Below, piece by piece: positions 1 to 9,954 of a stretch of 64,000 nt of DNA. The notes beneath the pieces are model-generated. The model was not told the DNA's origin and ran no database searches. It saw only the letters and a program-made list of their open reading frames with translations. Origin of the DNA: Falcatimonas sp. MSJ-15 (GTDB lineage Bacteria > Bacillota > Clostridia > Lachnospirales > Lachnospiraceae); the NCBI RefSeq assembly GCF_018918265.1, contig NZ_JAHLQC010000006.1:1-64000 (forward strand), read 5' to 3'. The position numbers were made by a program, and so were the translations under genes. The first letter of the stretch is position 1, and every line of letters starts with the position of its first letter.

Positions 1-1356
1 TATATATTATTGCGTGAACTGGAGGATCAGTGTAAAGTCAATCTCCGCTTCATGTATCTTATGGATCATCAAGCACCTTCTTACCGTACTTTCGGCTACT
101 TCATCAACGAAGTGCTTGCTGATTCCATTGAAGAAATATTTCAAGATATAAACAAAAAAATCTTCGAGACAGAGCATGTGGATCTTCAACATCTATACAT
201 TGATGGATCCAAGTTTGAAGCAAATGCGAATAAATACTCCTGGGTATGGAAAAAAGCAACCGAAAAATCCAGATACCGTCTCTTTGGTAAGATCACTACA
301 CTCTTTGAGGAAATCAATGAGGAACTTTCATGTACAGGTATGAAACTTTGTATCAATAGTGAGTATGCACCAGAGTATCTGAAGGAAGCTGCTGAACAGT
401 ATGCAGAAGTCTGGCAGATTAATGAAGCAATGTTTGTTCATGGCAGGGGACATCGCAAAACTACACAACAACGTCATTATGAGAAACTCAAAGAGTATGC
501 TACTAAGTTGGAAGAATACGTGGAAAAAATCAAAATCTGTGGAGAAGATCGCAACAGCTACTCAAAAACAGATCATTCAGCCACTTTTATGCGAATCAAG
601 ACAGACTACATGGGAAATGACCAGTTGCTTCCAGCTTATAATGTACAGGTCGGTGTTGCAGATGAATATATTGCTGTTGTTGATGTAAATCAGTATCGCT
701 CAGATATGGATTGTTTTATTCCATTAATGAACAAGTTTTATACTAAATATGGCTTCTATCCGAAGTACCCAGTAGCAGATGCCGGATATGGTTCTTACAA
801 CAATTACATCTTCTGTGAGCAGCATGGAATGGAAAAATATATGAAATTTCCCATGTTCAAGAAAGAGACTATTGACAAGAAGTATCATGAAGATCCATTT
901 CGTGCAGTAAATTTTCCAATAGGGGAAGACGGAATCATGCGTTGCCCAAATGGGAAAAACTTTTATCTTCAGTATCGAAAAAACGTAAAAGGGAACAAGT
1001 ATGGGCGTCAGGAAGAAGTGTATCAGTGTGAAGATTGCTCCGGCTGTCCATACGCAGAACAATGTAAAAAGACAGACAAAAACCGTACTGTACGGATTAA
1101 CCGCGAACTTACAGCGATGCATCAGGAAGTGATAGAAAATCTCGAAAGTATCCAGGGAGCGCTTCTAAGGATGAACAGATCCATTCAGGCAGAAGGTACC
1201 TTTGGTATTATGAAAAACGATCGGTGGTACAAAAGAATTGTCCGAAGAGGAATAAAATCTGTATTGCTTGAAGTATTTCTCGTTTCTATCGGACACAATC
1301 TTTATAAATATCACAACAAAAAGAAAAAGCAGCAACTGCCACATAGGATTTCATAA
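1..1356 (+). CDS. IS1182-family transposase, 5'-truncated by the window edge
   Basis: The frame is open from base 1, so the true start lies outside the window; 451 codons plus a TAA stop are visible. The protein looks like a DDE transposase of the IS1182 type: an N-terminal helical DNA-binding part, a core with DAGYGSYNN (middle catalytic Asp), a cysteine cluster CEDCSGCPYAEQC, and a closing EGTFGIMKND motif carrying the last acidic residue, followed by basic residues. It would catalyse cut-and-paste or replicative movement of its own element. Codon use is less AT-rich than in the genes downstream, which fits transfer. No frameshift is visible in this part, so the element may be active. Family assignment rests on remembered motifs. 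Confidence 0.85.
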   Translation, partial: YILLRELEDQCKVNLRFMYLMDHQAPSYRTFGYFINEVLADSIEEIFQDINKKIFETEHVDLQHLYIDGSKFEANANKYSWVWKKATEKSRYRLFGKITTLFEEINEELSCTGMKLCINSEYAPEYLKEAAEQYAEVWQINEAMFVHGRGHRKTTQQRHYEKLKEYATKLEEYVEKIKICGEDRNSYSKTDHSATFMRIKTDYMGNDQLLPAYNVQVGVADEYIAVVDVNQYRSDMDCFIPLMNKFYTKYGFYPKYPVADAGYGSYNNYIFCEQHGMEKYMKFPMFKKETIDKKYHEDPFRAVNFPIGEDGIMRCPNGKNFYLQYRKNVKGNKYGRQEEVYQCEDCSGCPYAEQCKKTDKNRTVRINRELTAMHQEVIENLESIQGALLRMNRSIQAEGTFGIMKNDRWYKRIVRRGIKSVLLEVFLVSIGHNLYKYHNKKKKQQLPHRIS

Positions 1357-1368
1357 TAGCATTCTTAT

Positions 1369-1396
1369 GGGGTAAGGGGAACTATACCCTTTTTTA
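1369..1396 (+). terminator. Weak hairpin with T-run after the transposase
   Basis: A short stem (GGGTA pairing with TACCC) is followed by six T residues, 14 bases after the transposase stop. It is a short stem, so termination strength is uncertain. Confidence 0.4.
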
Positions 1397-1432
1397 TGTA
1401 ATATAACTACTATTACATCCATAAGCAAAAGG

Positions 1433-1466
1433 ACGCATGAAAAAACTCTCGTTTTTTCACACGCCC
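1433..1466. other. Probable right-end inverted repeat of the insertion sequence
   Basis: An inverted repeat has GAAAAAAC on the left and GTTTTTTCACACGCCC on the right around a TCTC loop. On the minus strand it begins GGGCGTGTGAAAAAAC, the kind of terminal sequence expected at an IS end, and it separates the transposase from the next operon. The matching left end is outside the window, so the boundary is inferred. Confidence 0.4.
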
Positions 1467-1518
1467 ATTTTCTATTATTGTGATAGAATATTAAATATAC
1501 TACAAAAAATGGGGGATA

Positions 1519-2271
1519 ATGCTGATGACAGATAGTAAGATAATAAAGACACCATATCATAAAAAGATATTGATAGTTGATGATGACAAAAGTTTACTGA
1601 ATATGATAAAAGTTATTGCTAATAAAGAGGGATATTATAATGTGTATACAGTATCATCAGGTTATGAAGCGATAGAAGTGGCAAAGAGAATAAAATTAGA
1701 TCTTATAATACTTGATATAATGTTACCTGATATTGATGGATATGAAGTGTGTAGAAATATACGTTTAGAATCAATGGTTCCGATAATATTTTTATCAGCA
1801 AAATCAGACGAAATAGATAAATTACTTTCATATGCAATGGGAGGGGATGAATATATAGAAAAACCATTTAGTCCTAGAGAGTTACTTGCAAAAATAAAAG
1901 CAGTTTTGATAAGACAGCAGTATTATGAAAATAAAATGAATAAGGATAATACATATATGTTTGGAAAATACATTTTAGATATGAATAAAAGAATGCTATT
2001 ATGTGAAAATAAAGAGGTGCTGCTAACAGCAAAAGAATATTTGTTGTTAGAATATCTTGTAGTTAATAGAGGAATAACAATTAGTAAAGAACGGATATTA
2101 GAGAAAATATGGGATGTTGATTATGATGGATATGATAATACAATAATGGTACATATTAGACATCTTCGTGAAAAAATAGAAGAAGAGCCATCTAACCCCA
2201 TATATATAAAAACTGTTAAGGGGAGAGGATATATGTTTAATGATGACATACAGAGGGAGTATAAAATATGA
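1519..2271 (+). CDS. OmpR/PhoB-type response regulator of an ABC-transporter operon
   Basis: Two-domain response regulator of 248-250 residues. The receiver domain (about residues 17-130) shows the acidic pocket DDD near residue 21, the phospho-acceptor Asp in LIILDIMLP (about residue 66) and the conserved Lys in EKPFSPREL. The C-terminal winged helix (about 145-245) ends with the typical VKGRGYMF. It should bind DNA when phosphorylated by the kinase encoded next, which starts within its stop codon (ATGA overlap). A G5 tract at 1511-1515 is too close to the ATG at 1519 but well spaced for the in-frame ATG at 1525, the likelier true start. The target is probably the exporter genes downstream. 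Confidence 0.9.
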   Translation: MLMTDSKIIKTPYHKKILIVDDDKSLLNMIKVIANKEGYYNVYTVSSGYEAIEVAKRIKLDLIILDIMLPDIDGYEVCRNIRLESMVPIIFLSAKSDEIDKLLSYAMGGDEYIEKPFSPRELLAKIKAVLIRQQYYENKMNKDNTYMFGKYILDMNKRMLLCENKEVLLTAKEYLLLEYLVVNRGITISKERILEKIWDVDYDGYDNTIMVHIRHLREKIEEEPSNPIYIKTVKGRGYMFNDDIQREYKI

Positions 2272-3629
2272 AACATAGAATTGCAATACAACAGTTAAAA
2301 GCAATTGTAATATCAGCAATTATGTCGGTATTTATAAGTGGAATTATATGCGTAATATGCTTTTTTAATGGACGTTCTGTAGATAATAATATGCCACAGT
2401 ATCTTATAAGACAGATGGAACAGTATATTGTATATAATAATGGCGATATAGAAGTTTCTGAATCAGGATTGGAGCGGTTGAGAGTTCATAATCTATGGAT
2501 GCAGATTGTCGATGCTAATGGTAATGTAATAGTTTCCTATTATACACCAGAGGGTATTTATCAAAAATATAATATATTTGAAATTTCAGAGTATATAATG
2601 AATTCAGAAAAAACAAATGGCGATACAGTGTTTATATGTCCTGTGAAAGATGACTATGGTATAATAATGGGAGGTAGTTCAAATATTGTAACTAAGCACA
2701 CGTATGTATATTCTGGAAGTAAAACAGAATTAATTGTGAAATGTATAGGAGTATTTGCTGGCGTGATGATAATATCGGTGATTGTTGCATCATATATTTT
2801 TTCAACAAAGATATCTAGACCGATTATAGATGTGCTTGAAAATATAGAGAATATTCAAAATGGTAAGAGAATGAATAAAAAGAAGTCTAAAAAAAACAAT
2901 GTTTTAAAAGAAATTGAAGATAGTGTAATAAAATTAGAAAATGCATTAGATCAAAACAAAAGATTTAGAGCAGAATGGATTAGTAATATTTCTCATGATA
3001 TAAAGACACCATTATCTACGATAAAAGGATATGCAGAGATGCTTACTTTGAAAGAATATGAGTATACTAAAGATGAAATCATTGTATATGCTAAACAGAT
3101 AATAAATGCAGAAGAGAAGATAAAAGAGCTGGTTGAAGAGTTAAAAATTAGTCAGACTCTTGCAGAAGGAAAATATAAGTTAGAATGTGAGAAAATATTT
3201 GTTGATAACTTAATGAAGCAATGTATTGATGAGGTTAGTTTTTATACAAAGAATACATCAATACAATGTATATGTGATGGAGATTATATGATCTTGGCAG
3301 ATAGTAAACTCTTAAAAAGATGTTTAGTAAATATAATAAGTAATGCGTATGTACATAATAAAATTGATGTTAAAGTTACAATTCATGTTAAAAAGTGTGA
3401 TGAAAAAGTTATTGTAAGTATAAAAGATAATGGAAAAGGAATGGGAGAAAGAGATATACAACACATATTTGAACGTTATTATCGTGGAACTGATTCAGAT
3501 AATGTAAAAGGTACCGGACTTGGTTTGGCAATAGCTAAAGAAGCTGTAATTGCACATAATGGTGAAATTGAAGTTGAATCTCAATTACAAGAGGGAACAG
3601 AAATTGTTATAAAATTACCACTTGCTTAA
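2268..3629 (+). CDS. Membrane sensor histidine kinase
   Basis: A 453-residue kinase. One membrane helix lies near residues 13-33, an extracellular sensor region of about 120 residues follows, a second helix is near 158-180, then a linker and the H-box SNISHDIKTPLS with His243. The ATPase part has the N-box NIISNAYVHN, the G1 box DNGKGMG and the G2 box GTGLGLAIAKE, so all catalytic elements look intact. It overlaps the response regulator by 4 bases and is its partner. The exporter follows after about 100 bases. The extracellular region is longer than in BceS-type intramembrane kinases, so it may sense a ligand itself. The ligand is unknown. Confidence 0.9.
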   Translation: MKHRIAIQQLKAIVISAIMSVFISGIICVICFFNGRSVDNNMPQYLIRQMEQYIVYNNGDIEVSESGLERLRVHNLWMQIVDANGNVIVSYYTPEGIYQKYNIFEISEYIMNSEKTNGDTVFICPVKDDYGIIMGGSSNIVTKHTYVYSGSKTELIVKCIGVFAGVMIISVIVASYIFSTKISRPIIDVLENIENIQNGKRMNKKKSKKNNVLKEIEDSVIKLENALDQNKRFRAEWISNISHDIKTPLSTIKGYAEMLTLKEYEYTKDEIIVYAKQIINAEEKIKELVEELKISQTLAEGKYKLECEKIFVDNLMKQCIDEVSFYTKNTSIQCICDGDYMILADSKLLKRCLVNIISNAYVHNKIDVKVTIHVKKCDEKVIVSIKDNGKGMGERDIQHIFERYYRGTDSDNVKGTGLGLAIAKEAVIAHNGEIEVESQLQEGTEIVIKLPLA

Positions 3630-3731
3630 GCTGAAATTAAGATTAGAATTAACTACTCATAATGAATAAAGTGTATTATTAAATCGTACAATTTACAAAT
3701 ATATGATTTATAGTATAGGGAGATTGATAAT

Positions 3732-4502
3732 ATGAGTAATGCATCGTGTTTGATTAAAATGATTAAAAGAATGATATTATTAGGCATGATATTATGTATT
3801 GTGATTGCGGCTGGAATTATTGTATTGGAGTATATAGTTGCAGGAAATACTGTGATAACATACAAAATAGAGATTTGGATTGAAGCATGTCAGACAGTTG
3901 ACTTTTTTTTACCATTGTTAGTTAGTGTGTTGTTTGTGCCATTAGTATATATACAGAAGAAAGATGGATTTATAAAATATGCAACTATAAGAAATAGAAA
4001 ATTTGTTATTTATGAGTATGTGGCAATAATATTATCAGTTTTTATAATAGTATTTATAGCTTATTATATACCATTAATAGTATCACTAAAGATTATAACT
4101 GTGCAAATAGTAGAAGAACAGTCAAATCTTTCGGAATATGTGTTTGGTAATTGGCAGATACATCATCCGTATATCTTTGGGATTATATGGTGTGTATGGA
4201 AGGGAATTATTGCAGCAATATTTACTATGGCAGGTTGCATTATAATGTTATTAATAGATAATATGTTTGTTGCGACAATGTTTTCGTTTATGTACTGTAT
4301 GAGTGAAAATTTTATTACAGCAACATTGCAAATTCCTAAGTATAGTATAATGACATCATATGTTCTTAATAGACTCTCGCCAACGTGTATGCATATCTGG
4401 AATTACTGTGTTGGAATGTTGGTATTTATACTTGTATGTGGAATAGTTATTATTGCATGCAGGATATTTAATATAAAACAGGTAGAAGGATGTGAAGAAT
4501 AG
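3732..4502 (+). CDS. ABC-2-like transporter permease, 256 residues
   Basis: Very hydrophobic protein with about six membrane helices: near residues 17-40, 55-75, 95-120, 150-175, 180-205 and 225-250. It carries no ATPase motif. Start is the ATG at 3732 preceded by AGGGAG. The next gene begins immediately after its stop and an ABC ATPase follows, so it is almost certainly a membrane subunit of that exporter. The size and layout (kinase-regulator pair, two permeases, ATPase) resemble bacteriocin or antimicrobial-peptide immunity systems; this is inference from context, because the sequence itself shows only membrane topology. Confidence 0.7.
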   Translation: MSNASCLIKMIKRMILLGMILCIVIAAGIIVLEYIVAGNTVITYKIEIWIEACQTVDFFLPLLVSVLFVPLVYIQKKDGFIKYATIRNRKFVIYEYVAIILSVFIIVFIAYYIPLIVSLKIITVQIVEEQSNLSEYVFGNWQIHHPYIFGIIWCVWKGIIAAIFTMAGCIIMLLIDNMFVATMFSFMYCMSENFITATLQIPKYSIMTSYVLNRLSPTCMHIWNYCVGMLVFILVCGIVIIACRIFNIKQVEGCEE

Positions 4503-6095
4503 ATGTGCTGTGAGAGAATTGGTAAGAAGATAAAAAATCCTAAGATAATAAAGTTAATGACAGCTATTTTATTAATATATACATTCATGTGTGGACAAGA
4601 ACTAAAGATGGCAACAGATTTAGAATTGAATGTGCATGAATATGTTCTATATATGATTACAAATCATTATTATATGGTGTATGTATGGCTGTTTTTTGTG
4701 ATAATATTTTCAATATATAATATCAGAGAAAAGAGACCATTAGAACGTGTACGTTTTGGAAAAATCTCATTATTTTATAAAGAAGAAATAATAGTTAGTA
4801 TGATACAATTATTCATTGTAATTGTAAGCCATATAATGATTGCATATATTGTTGGAAGCACTAGATTAGCAGGCAGTGTAAGATATTCAGATGTAGTGAT
4901 GAAAAATATTTGTATTAGTGAGATAGAAGTATTACAAATATATGCATTAAAGATATATAACCCGATAATAGCTATGCTAGAAGCAACAATAGTGTGGTAT
5001 GTTGGTAGTCTTTTTATTGTTCTGATTATATACTTTGGCAGTGAAATTCTCAATGGTATTGGGGAAGTTATATTAATACTAGGTATAATAGCAAATGTAA
5101 TGATGGGATTTATGACAGAAATTGATAGTGGAATACTAAAAATATTTTTCATTAATAATTATTACATTTTCCATCATACATTTGAGGGGGATAAAGAACT
5201 TGTAGTGTTAAATTTAACTTTGATGTTTGTAATAATAAGGGTATTATACAAAAAAGCAGTTATGATTAATACAGGATCAAAAAGGTTAAGAATCTTAAAT
5301 GACAATAAAGTGGCAATAATGCAAATAAATCCTTATATAGAATGTATATATTTGGTTGGAATAAATGTAATATTATTAATTAATAGTGAACAAAGTGGTA
5401 TGATGTATATATGGAATGCATTTAAAGGATTTTCATATGAAAACTTTCAATTTGTTGAATTTTTGTCATATGTATCATGCGCTATGCTTGCATTATATGC
5501 TGTAAATGCAAAATGGAGTGATGAGATTAATAACAAGAATACAATATGGATGTTCAGATTTAATAATAAAAATTTATGGAATAAAAAAATGTACAGAAAT
5601 GGGAAATTGTTAGTTAATAGAATGATGATAGAATATATAGTAACAACGAGTATAATTGGAAATATAATTCAGCTTATATACAATGGTAATACAGAGTGGT
5701 ATGCAATTGCTGGTGAGTACTATGGACAGAATAATAGAACCGTAATAACATCAATATTCATAGCAGTTTTGTTAAGAGTTGTTGAGATGAATATATTGTA
5801 TATATGTAATTATACTATATACAGAATAACGCATAATTCAATATGTGCATATATTGCAATTATTGTTTTATGGATGGTAGGTATTTGGTCTTCTGAAATG
5901 AATCTTTTTATATTGGGTAAAGGCTCAGTATATCAGATTATGGAAATGTTTGCAAAGCAACAAGAAGATTTTCTAATATGGATAGTATTGGTTAATGTAT
6001 TGTTTGCAGTATTTATAGAAACAATTGCTTTAAAGAACTTTGATAAAATGAGAATAGTTATGAAAAAATGGAGTGAGTTGGTATGTCAAAAATAA
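4503..6095 (+). CDS. Large membrane protein, second exporter permease
   Basis: A 530-residue integral membrane protein with about 12 hydrophobic segments. It starts at the ATG directly after the previous stop and overlaps the ATPase gene by 13 bases, so translation is probably coupled across all three. I recognise no enzymatic motif. It is about twice the size of the first permease and may be a fused or duplicated ABC-2 membrane domain. The role in exporting or expelling a peptide is inferred from the operon. Confidence 0.65.
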   Translation: MCCERIGKKIKNPKIIKLMTAILLIYTFMCGQELKMATDLELNVHEYVLYMITNHYYMVYVWLFFVIIFSIYNIREKRPLERVRFGKISLFYKEEIIVSMIQLFIVIVSHIMIAYIVGSTRLAGSVRYSDVVMKNICISEIEVLQIYALKIYNPIIAMLEATIVWYVGSLFIVLIIYFGSEILNGIGEVILILGIIANVMMGFMTEIDSGILKIFFINNYYIFHHTFEGDKELVVLNLTLMFVIIRVLYKKAVMINTGSKRLRILNDNKVAIMQINPYIECIYLVGINVILLINSEQSGMMYIWNAFKGFSYENFQFVEFLSYVSCAMLALYAVNAKWSDEINNKNTIWMFRFNNKNLWNKKMYRNGKLLVNRMMIEYIVTTSIIGNIIQLIYNGNTEWYAIAGEYYGQNNRTVITSIFIAVLLRVVEMNILYICNYTIYRITHNSICAYIAIIVLWMVGIWSSEMNLFILGKGSVYQIMEMFAKQQEDFLIWIVLVNVLFAVFIETIALKNFDKMRIVMKKWSELVCQK

Positions 6096-6754
6096 TAGAA
6101 ATTGAGAATGTTACAAAAACTTTCAAAGGACATAATGTGTATGATAATATGACACTTGTGGTTGAAAGTGGAGAATGTATTGGAATTGTAGGCGAAAATG
6201 GAAGTGGAAAATCGGTATTGTTTCAGATGATAGCAGGTCTTATGAGTGCTGATACAGGAGTTATAAAGGTTGCAGGTAAAACTGTTGGTGAAAATATGGA
6301 TTTTCCACAGAATGTTGGAATTCTTATTAATGAACCAGGATATATAGGATATTGTACTGGTTATAAAAACTTACAGATGCTTGCTCAGATAAATAATAAA
6401 ATTAATAATGAAGATATAAAGAAAACAATGAATATGGTTGGATTGAAATGGAATGATAAAACACTAGTCAGAAAATATTCAATGGGTATGAAACAAAAAC
6501 TTGGAATTGCACAAGCTATTATGGAAAATCAGGAGATAATAATACTTGATGAGCCATTTAATGCACTTGATTATAAGACAAATTCTGAAGTTGTAAGCAT
6601 ATTGGAACGCTTAAAAAAGGATGGGAAAACAATATTATTGACAAGTCATCAGCATCAGTATCTTAATAAATTGTGTGATAAGATGTACTGTATAAGAGAT
6701 AATAAAATTGTTAGCTTTACTCCATCAATGCAAGCAGAATATTTTTCCCTCTAA
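6083..6754 (+). CDS. ABC transporter ATP-binding protein
   Basis: A 223-residue ABC ATPase with all expected motifs: Walker A GENGSGKS (residues 37-44), signature YSMGMKQKL (about 133), Walker B IIILDEPFNALD (about 152) and the switch His in LTSHQHQ. It powers the exporter formed by the two preceding membrane proteins. The length is short, with just the nucleotide-binding domain, as in bacitracin or lantibiotic-protection exporters. No strong terminator follows; the valS promoter begins 19 bases after the stop. Confidence 0.88.
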   Translation: MSKIIEIENVTKTFKGHNVYDNMTLVVESGECIGIVGENGSGKSVLFQMIAGLMSADTGVIKVAGKTVGENMDFPQNVGILINEPGYIGYCTGYKNLQMLAQINNKINNEDIKKTMNMVGLKWNDKTLVRKYSMGMKQKLGIAQAIMENQEIIILDEPFNALDYKTNSEVVSILERLKKDGKTILLTSHQHQYLNKLCDKMYCIRDNKIVSFTPSMQAEYFSL

Positions 6755-6772
6755 CATATTTAGTAAAAATCC

Positions 6773-6801
6773 TTGACAAATTACTAATATCTTTTTAAAA
6801 T
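6773..6801 (+). promoter_or_regulatory. Sigma-A promoter for the valS leader
   Basis: TTGACA at 6773-6778 and TAAAAT at 6796-6801 are separated by exactly 17 bases, directly upstream of the T-box leader. Confidence 0.8.
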
Positions 6802-6814
6802 GAGAAAAGATAAA

Positions 6815-7075
6815 TGTGCTGACGAAGAGGAGTATACATACAACATCCCCAGAGAGAACCATTCATCGGCTGTAAGGTGGTTTGGAAAAGTATATGTAGA
6901 AGGTAGCTTCCGAGCAGTATGTCTGAAAAGATATTGTTAATAGCAATATAAGTAAGACATAACGGAGTAGTTCACGTTACAGAACTATGAGATGACACAC
7001 ATATAAGTGTAAGTCAACAAAAGGTGGTACCGCGATAATTCGCCCTTTGCATAGCAATATGCAGAGGGCTTTTTA
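6815..7075 (+). promoter_or_regulatory. T-box leader controlling valS
   Basis: The transcript start region leads into a stem I with the AGAGA element near 6851 and a GGTGG-containing apical region. The diagnostic T-box AAGGTGGTACCGCG is at 7021-7034. It is followed by an intrinsic terminator: a GCCCTTTGCAT arm pairs with ATGCAGAGGGC before a T-run ending near 7074. Uncharged tRNA-Val should stabilise the antiterminator and allow valS expression. A GTA codon at 6903-6905 or 6917-6919 could be the specifier; I could not fold the stem well enough to choose. Confidence 0.92.
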
Positions 7076-7194
7076 ATTTATGTGAGCAACGAACCAAAGT
7101 CAGTGCTTGCACGAGACCTTGGCGACTGCCACGATAACTTGAGAAACACGCTTCAAGAGTTTCTCATAGTTTGTCAAAAAATAAGGAGGATATT
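7076..7194 (+). other. Untranslated stretch between T-box terminator and valS
   Basis: About 120 bases follow the terminator before the valS start. They contain a GAGAAAC...GTTTCTC hairpin near 7141-7166 and a GC-richer block unlike the surrounding DNA. No ORF or known motif is recognised; it could be an unprocessed mRNA leader or a repeat. Confidence 0.3.
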
Positions 7195-9834
7195 ATGAAG
7201 AAAGAATTAGAAAAAAACTATAATCCTTCCGAGATAGAGGAAAGATTATATACAAAATGGATGAATAAAAAATATTTTCATGCTAATGTAAACAGAGATA
7301 AGAAGCCATTCACAATAGTAATGCCACCACCAAACATTACTGGACAGCTTCATATGGGACATGCTCTTGATAATACAATGCAGGATATTATAATCAGACA
7401 GAAGAGAATGCAGGGATATGAAGCACTGTGGCTTCCAGGAACAGACCATGCATCAATAGCAACAGAAGCTAAAGTTGTAGAAGCAATCAAAAAAGAAGGG
7501 CTTACTAAGGAAGACCTTGGTCGAGAAGCTTTCTTAGACAGAGTATGGGATTGGAAGAAACAGTATGGAGGAAGAATTGTATCACAGCTTAAGAAGATTG
7601 GTTCATCATGTGACTGGGACAGAGAGAGATTCACAATGGATGAAGGCTGTAACAAAGCAGTAAAAGAAGTATTCGTTAACCTCTATAATAAAGGACTTAT
7701 ATACAGAGGTGAGAGAATAATCAACTGGTGTCCAAAATGTCTTACATCAATCTCAGATGCAGAAGTAGAATATGAAGATCAGGCAGGACATTTCTGGCAT
7801 CTCAGATATAAACTTACAGATGGAAGTGGATATGTTAATCTTGCAACAACAAGACCTGAGACATTACTTGGTGATACAGCAATCGCAGTTAATCCTAACG
7901 ATGACAGATACAAAGATATCGTAGGCAAGACAGTTATTCTTCCAATCGTACACAGAGAGATACCTGTAGTAGCAGATGATTATGTAGAGATGGACTTTGG
8001 AACAGGTGTTGTTAAGATCACACCAGCACATGACCCTAACGATTTTGAAGTAGGTGCAAGACATAATCTTCCAATAATCAACGTAATGACAGACGATGCT
8101 AAGATTATAGACGATTATCCAAAATATGCCGGAATGGACAGATATGAAGCAAGAAAAGCAATTGTTGCAGACTTAGAAGCAGAAGGCGCACTTGTAAAAG
8201 TTGAAGATTATAACCATAATGTAGGAACATGTTACCGTTGTGGAACAACAGTAGAACCAAGAGTATCAAAACAGTGGTTCGTTAAGATGAAACCACTTGC
8301 ACAGCCGGCAATAGATGCAGTAAAGAACAGTGATACAAGATTTGTACCACCACATTTTGAAAAGACATATTTCCACTGGTTAGAGAATATTCGTGACTGG
8401 TGTATCTCAAGACAGTTATGGTGGGGACATCAGATACCAGCATTCTATTGTGATGATTGTGGTGAAACAGTAGTAACTAAAGAGAATACAGCAGTATGTC
8501 CAAAATGTGGTAAGCCAATGCGTCAGGATCCTGATACACTTGATACATGGTTCTCATCAGCATTATGGCCATTCTCAACACTTGGCTGGCCTGACAAGAC
8601 AGAAGAGATGGATTACTTCTATCCTACTAATGTACTTGTAACAGGATATGATATCATTCCATTCTGGGTTATGAGAATGATGTTCTCAGGAATAGAACAT
8701 ACAGGAGAAGTACCATTTAACACAGTATTAATACATGGACTTGTAAGAGATTCACAGGGACGTAAGATGAGTAAATCACTTGGTAATGGTATCGATCCAC
8801 TTGAAGTAATCGATAAATACGGTGCAGATGCATTAAGATTCTCACTTGTAACAGGTAATGCACCTGGTAATGATATGCGTTTCTACTGGGAGAGAATTGA
8901 ATCAAGCAGAAACTTTGCTAATAAAGTATGGAACGCATCAAGATTCATTATGATGAATATAGAAAAAGCAGAAGGCAGAGAAGTAAGTATAGAAGAACTT
9001 ACAGATGCAGATAAGTGGATTATATCTAAGATGAATACACTTATCAAAGAAGTAACTGACAATATGGAGAAATATGAACTTGGTGTTGCAGTACAGAAAC
9101 TGTATGATTTTATATGGGAAGAATTCTGCGATTGGTATATAGAGATGGTAAAACCAAGACTTTATAATGATGATGATACAACTAAGGAAGCGGCTCTTTA
9201 CACACTTAAGACAGTCCTTATTAACTCATTAAAGCTCTTACATCCATATATGCCATTCATAACAGAAGAGATATTCTGTAATCTTCAGGATGAAGAAGAA
9301 TCAATTATGATATCATCATGGCCTGTATACAGAGAAGAATATAATTTTGCCAAAGAAGAAGCAGCAATCGAAGCTATTAAGGAAGCAGTAAGAAATATCC
9401 GTAACGTAAGAGCAGAGATGAATGTTGCACCAAGTAAAAAAGCAAAAGTATTCGTAGTAACAGACAATGAAGAAGTTAAGAATATCTTCGAGAATGGTAA
9501 AGTATTCTTTGCAACTCTTGGATATGCAAGCGAAGTAGTAATTCAGGCAGATAAAGCAGGAATTGATGATGATGCAGTATCAACAGTAATTCATAATGCA
9601 GTAATCTATATGCCATTTGCAGAACTTGTAGATATCGAAAAAGAGATTGAAAGACTTAAAAAAGAAGAAGAACGTCTTAATGGTGAATTAAAACGTGTTA
9701 ACGGAATGTTAAGCAACGAGAGATTCATAAGTAAAGCACCAGAAGCTAAGATTAACGAAGAAAAAGCAAAACTTGAGAAATATACTCAGATGATGGAGCA
9801 GGTAAAAGAAAGACTTGCACAGCTTGAAAAATAA
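7195..9834 (+). CDS. valS: Valine--tRNA ligase
   Basis: Class I aminoacyl-tRNA synthetase of 879 residues, charging tRNA-Val with valine in the cytoplasm. The HIGH signature appears as HMGH (about residues 53-56) after PPPNITG, and KMSKS is at about 524-528. Paired cysteines (CPKC, CRYCGTT-like CYRCG, CDDC, CPKCG) lie in the insert regions as in other clostridial enzymes. The C-terminus is the coiled-coil arm typical of ValRS. The start is the ATG at 7195 with AAGGAGGA at 7182-7189; an upstream in-frame TTG would leave no room for that SD. Expression is controlled by the T-box upstream. Confidence 0.97.
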   Translation: MKKELEKNYNPSEIEERLYTKWMNKKYFHANVNRDKKPFTIVMPPPNITGQLHMGHALDNTMQDIIIRQKRMQGYEALWLPGTDHASIATEAKVVEAIKKEGLTKEDLGREAFLDRVWDWKKQYGGRIVSQLKKIGSSCDWDRERFTMDEGCNKAVKEVFVNLYNKGLIYRGERIINWCPKCLTSISDAEVEYEDQAGHFWHLRYKLTDGSGYVNLATTRPETLLGDTAIAVNPNDDRYKDIVGKTVILPIVHREIPVVADDYVEMDFGTGVVKITPAHDPNDFEVGARHNLPIINVMTDDAKIIDDYPKYAGMDRYEARKAIVADLEAEGALVKVEDYNHNVGTCYRCGTTVEPRVSKQWFVKMKPLAQPAIDAVKNSDTRFVPPHFEKTYFHWLENIRDWCISRQLWWGHQIPAFYCDDCGETVVTKENTAVCPKCGKPMRQDPDTLDTWFSSALWPFSTLGWPDKTEEMDYFYPTNVLVTGYDIIPFWVMRMMFSGIEHTGEVPFNTVLIHGLVRDSQGRKMSKSLGNGIDPLEVIDKYGADALRFSLVTGNAPGNDMRFYWERIESSRNFANKVWNASRFIMMNIEKAEGREVSIEELTDADKWIISKMNTLIKEVTDNMEKYELGVAVQKLYDFIWEEFCDWYIEMVKPRLYNDDDTTKEAALYTLKTVLINSLKLLHPYMPFITEEIFCNLQDEEESIMISSWPVYREEYNFAKEEAAIEAIKEAVRNIRNVRAEMNVAPSKKAKVFVVTDNEEVKNIFENGKVFFATLGYASEVVIQADKAGIDDDAVSTVIHNAVIYMPFAELVDIEKEIERLKKEEERLNGELKRVNGMLSNERFISKAPEAKINEEKAKLEKYTQMMEQVKERLAQLEK

Positions 9835-9905
9835 TATTATAGAAATATAATGAAGCAACAGACAAAAAACATATTATATATGGATGTTATAATGTAATAA
9901 TAGAC

Positions 9906-9937
9906 GGTGCAACTCGAAGCAGGGTTGCACCGATTTT
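9906..9937 (+). terminator. valS terminator
   Basis: GGTGCAAC (9906-9913) pairs with GTTGCACC (9924-9931) and is followed by GATTTTATA. Confidence 0.75.
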
Positions 9938-9954
9938 ATATATAGAATAAGTAA

